This document shows, piece after piece, positions 61,599 through 64,000 of a stretch of DNA of 64,000 nt. The stretch spans positions 62,001 to 126,000 of the forward strand of contig CACFVO010000002.1 in the NCBI GenBank assembly GCA_902569785.1, read 5' to 3'. The notes beneath the pieces were generated by a model, which did not search any database, had not been told where the DNA came from, and saw nothing but the letters and a program-made list of their open reading frames with translations. The DNA comes from an uncultured Pelagibacteraceae bacterium. GTDB taxonomy: Bacteria > Pseudomonadota > Alphaproteobacteria > Pelagibacterales > Pelagibacteraceae. Each line of letters starts with the position of its first letter. Position 1 is the stretch's first letter. Position numbers and translations under genes: made by a program.

Positions 61599-62367
61599 TT
61601 TCCAATTCAATTGGAGTATGATCTGAAGGTTTTGTTTCAGACCTAGGTTTTTTATTAATATTTATTGATTTTATATTTTCTAACAAATTATTAGAAACTA
61701 AAAAATGATCTATTCTCATCCCATAATCTTTCTGCCAAGAGCCTGCAAAATAATCCCAAAAAGTATACTCTTGTTTAGATTTATTAAAATACCTATAGAT
61801 GTCATTAAATCCTAAATTTATTAGTTCTCTGTATTTTTTTCTTATTTCTAGTCTAAAAAGAGCATCATTTACATATCTTTTGCTGTCATAAACATCAATA
61901 TCTTCAGGTATAATGTTAAAATCTCCAGAAATAATTAAATTAGAATTTATAGCTAATTCTTTTTTTGCTTTTTTGACAAAAGAGTCAAGCCATTTTTTTT
62001 TGTATTCATATTTTTCTGTATTTACGGGATTACCATTAGGAACATAAATATTAATAAGTTTTGTTTTTTTTTTAAATAAAGAAATTTCACCAGTAATTAT
62101 TCTTGATTGATTTAGTTTATCCTTTATAAAATCATTTCTCACATTTTCTATTTTAGATTTAGCTAAAAAAGCTACACCATTATAACTTTTTTGACCAAAT
62201 ACATAAGAATTGTATCCAATTTCCTTAAACGTCTCATAAGGAAAATTTTCATTTTGTGTTTTTATTTCTTGTAAAAATAAAAGATCAGGTTGTGAGTCTT
62301 TTATATAATTAAGTATATTTTCAATTCTTGCTCGAACTGAGTTTACATTCCACGATATAATTTTCAT
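61591..62367 (-). CDS. xth: Exodeoxyribonuclease III (AP endonuclease)
   Basis: Base-excision-repair nuclease of the EEP fold. MKIISWNVNSVRARI, LLFLQEIKTQNENFP (metal Glu), NIYVPNGN, ISGDFNIIPEDIDVYDS and the C-terminal MRIDHFLVS and KPSDHTPIELEI are diagnostic. I start at 62367, giving MKIISWN and a TAATG overlap with erpA; the frame is open ten codons further into erpA. About 258 residues, standard. Confidence 0.95.
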   Translation of the reverse strand: MKIISWNVNSVRARIENILNYIKDSQPDLLFLQEIKTQNENFPYETFKEIGYNSYVFGQKSYNGVAFLAKSKIENVRNDFIKDKLNQSRIITGEISLFKKKTKLINIYVPNGNPVNTEKYEYKKKWLDSFVKKAKKELAINSNLIISGDFNIIPEDIDVYDSKRYVNDALFRLEIRKKYRELINLGFNDIYRYFNKSKQEYTFWDYFAGSWQKDYGMRIDHFLVSNNLLENIKSININKKPRSETKPSDHTPIELEIN

Positions 62368-62684
62368 TAGACAGAGAACGATAGTCCGCAACCGCAAGAT
62401 GATGATGCCTTTGGATTATTAATTACAAAAGACTCACCAATCATTTCCTTTTTAAAATCTACAGTGGATCCTGAAATTATATCAAGTGAGACTTTATCAA
62501 TTATTACTTTACCAAAAACAATATCTTTATTATCAACTTTATTATCAAAACTAAAATTGTATTTGAAACCAGAACAACCACCACCTTTTACTGAAATTCT
62601 AAAAAATTTTTTTAATTGATCTTCATTAATAATCTTTTCAATTTGTTCTTTAGCTCGATTTGTAAATTCTATTTTCTTTGTCAT
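62367..62684 (-). CDS. erpA: Iron-sulfur cluster insertion protein (ErpA/IscA family)
   Basis: A-type Fe-S carrier delivering clusters to apo-proteins. Three conserved cysteines: KGGGCSGFKYNF and the C-terminal SSCGCGLSF. 105 residues, full length. The assignment to ErpA rather than IscA/SufA rests on lack of a neighbouring isc or suf operon. It shares a base with the xth start and is divergent from dgt. Confidence 0.9.
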   Translation of the reverse strand: MTKKIEFTNRAKEQIEKIINEDQLKKFFRISVKGGGCSGFKYNFSFDNKVDNKDIVFGKVIIDKVSLDIISGSTVDFKKEMIGESFVINNPKASSSCGCGLSFSV

Positions 62685-62722
62685 AATTTGTTAATTTGTA
62701 GTATATATTTTAATAGACAATT

Positions 62723-63853
62723 ATGCAAAAAAATAGGCTCTCTAAATTATCAATTTCTATTAAATCCAAAGGAAGATTTAACGTTGAAAAGAAAAGTGAT
62801 TTAAGGTCTCCTTACCAAAGAGATAGAGATAGAATTATTCATTCAACCGCATTTAGAAGACTAAAACATAAAACGCAAGTTTTTGTTAACACAACAGGCG
62901 ATCATTATAGAACTAGAATTACACACTCATTAGAAGTTGCTCAAATTGCAAGAACACTAGCTAAATATTTTAAACTAAACGAAGATTTATGCGAAACTTT
63001 AAGTTTAGCTCATGATCTAGGGCACACTCCATTTGGTCATGCTGGCGAAGAAGCTCTAAACGATTGCATGAAAGAAAGTGGAGGATTTGATCATAATATT
63101 CAAACAATTAGAATAGTAACACATTTAGAAAATAAATATTATAACTTTAGAGGTCTTAATTTAACTTTTGAAACATTAGATGGTTTAATAAAACACAATG
63201 GACCTATTTATAATTTAAATAAATTTAATAATATTTTAGGAAAAAATTTTTTTAAAAAGAAGATAGATTTTCAAAAAAGCCCTTCTTTAGAATCTCAAAT
63301 AGCATCTATATCTGATGATATAGCTTATAATAGTCATGATCTTGAGGATGGTTTAAGAGCCCAGCTTTTTAAATTTGGAGATCTTAAGAATTTACCAATT
63401 CTAAGTTATCTTTTAAAAAAACATAAAAAGAAATTTAAAAGATTTTCTCAAGATTTAGTTTTAAGACAAATTATTAGAGAGACAATTAATGAAATGGTAA
63501 AAGATATAATAGTTAATACACAGAATAATATCAGAAAAAATAATATTAAGAATATTATGGATGTTTATAAATCTGAATATCCTATTGTGTGTTTTTCAAA
63601 AAAAATGAATTTATTTGATATTAGTATAAAAAAATTTTTAAAAGAAAAAATGTATTATCATAAAAGTGTAGTACAAAAAACTAGCTATGGAAAAAAAGTC
63701 ATAAAGAGTCTATTTCTAAAGATTAAAAATAACCCTAAAAAATATATAAATATAAATAAAATTAAAAAATCTAATATAGATAGATCTATCTGCGATTTTA
63801 TAGCTGGAATGACTGATAGATTTGCAATAAATCTATACAATAAATCAAAATGA
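62723..63853 (+). CDS. dgt: Deoxyguanosinetriphosphate triphosphohydrolase-like protein
   Basis: HD-domain dNTPase controlling nucleotide pools. SPYQRDRDRIIHSTAFRRLKHKTQVF with THSLEVAQIAR and AHDLGHTPFGHAGEEAL gives the H...HD metal site; a later SDDIAYNSHDLEDG supplies the final Asp. At 376 residues it is the short alphaproteobacterial type. Its stop overlaps the argS start in ATGA. The xth-erpA-dgt-argS order is common in alphaproteobacteria. Confidence 0.94.
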   Translation: MQKNRLSKLSISIKSKGRFNVEKKSDLRSPYQRDRDRIIHSTAFRRLKHKTQVFVNTTGDHYRTRITHSLEVAQIARTLAKYFKLNEDLCETLSLAHDLGHTPFGHAGEEALNDCMKESGGFDHNIQTIRIVTHLENKYYNFRGLNLTFETLDGLIKHNGPIYNLNKFNNILGKNFFKKKIDFQKSPSLESQIASISDDIAYNSHDLEDGLRAQLFKFGDLKNLPILSYLLKKHKKKFKRFSQDLVLRQIIRETINEMVKDIIVNTQNNIRKNNIKNIMDVYKSEYPIVCFSKKMNLFDISIKKFLKEKMYYHKSVVQKTSYGKKVIKSLFLKIKNNPKKYININKIKKSNIDRSICDFIAGMTDRFAINLYNKSK

Positions 63854-64000
63854 ATATATTTGAAGAATATATAAATAAGATTACTGCTTTAATACTAAAA
63901 AATCAGAAATTTCTTAAATTAGAGAACTTAAATAAATTCAAAGGTATTGTTGTGGAAAGTCCTCCATCCGAGTTTAATTTTGATTTATCTTGTAATGCTG
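63850..64000 (+). CDS. argS: Arginyl-tRNA synthetase, N-terminal part (cut by window end)
   Basis: The frame starts with ATG at 63850, overlapping the dgt stop by 4 bases, and is open to the window end, giving 50 codons. MNIFEEYINKITALI and then VVESPPSEFNFDLSCNA resemble the ArgRS N-terminal additional domain (the GDLSTNAAM-type motif). The catalytic HIGH motif would lie beyond the window. Gene order after dgt supports the call. Confidence 0.85.
   Translation, partial: MNIFEEYINKITALILKNQKFLKLENLNKFKGIVVESPPSEFNFDLSCNA

Overview
The window looks like a streamlined marine alphaproteobacterium of the SAR11 / Pelagibacterales type. The DNA is very AT-rich, genes are packed tightly with many 1-4 base start/stop overlaps, and proteins are Lys/Asn/Ile-rich. 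The gene set fits: trpEGDC-lexA, an ispDF fusion, ntrYX-trkAH, an Aap amino-acid transporter, a GlpSTPQU glycerol transporter, and a lexA operator of the alphaproteobacterial GTTC-N7-GTTC form. The assignment rests on gene content and style; I could not run a phylogeny.

Layout. 1-697: 3' part of a histone-deacetylase-family gene cut by the window edge. 776-4132: accessory membrane genes: a Glu-Pro-repeat membrane protein, a small membrane protein, a PrsW-type intramembrane protease, and overlapping it a protein that joins a secreted PDZ domain to a complete pentameric ligand-gated ion channel. 4151-11253: an island with a divergent possible regulator, small proteins, and a tightly coupled operon encoding a PD-(D/E)XK nuclease, a ParB-fold protein, an SNF2-type helicase and a DUF3883-type nuclease. 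A convergent beta-class DNA methyltransferase, interrupted at an A9 run, follows. This resembles a restriction or phage-defence module whose combination I do not recognise.

11298-34639 is mostly core genome. On the minus strand are gltX, lexA, trpCDGE and a PpiD-like chaperone. On the plus strand are tpiA, secG, pyrG, kdsA, eno, ftsB, lipA and coq10. On the minus strand again are pncC, pgpA and ispDF. ntrY, ntrX, trkA, trkH and a gpsA-type gene follow on the plus strand. 34636-43148 is a glycerol-use cluster: glpK, a binding protein, two ATPases, two permeases and GlpU, followed by gap. With the gpsA-type dehydrogenase upstream and tpiA elsewhere in the window, it forms a route from imported glycerol to 1,3-bisphosphoglycerate.

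43363-48484 holds a 2-keto-4-pentenoate hydratase-like gene and a ferric-iron ABC transporter preceded by two near-consensus Fur boxes. 48509-53054 is tRNA-Arg and the aapJQMP amino-acid transporter, whose binding protein has a lipobox. 53142-54561 has a secreted DUF6134-like protein, an XRE regulator and minus-strand tRNA-Asn and tRNA-Cys. Beside the tRNAs, 54791-56011 carries an APS-kinase-like P-loop protein and a sulfotransferase, probably accessory. 56024-64000 returns to core genes: valS, ilvD, a mannose-1-phosphate guanylyltransferase, xth, erpA, dgt and the first 50 codons of argS.

Two ABC operons (glycerol and amino acid) have a strong intrinsic terminator directly after the binding-protein gene, which should give binding protein in excess over permease. 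No insertion sequence, CRISPR array, rRNA or replication origin was seen. No gene-free stretch exceeds 300 bases.
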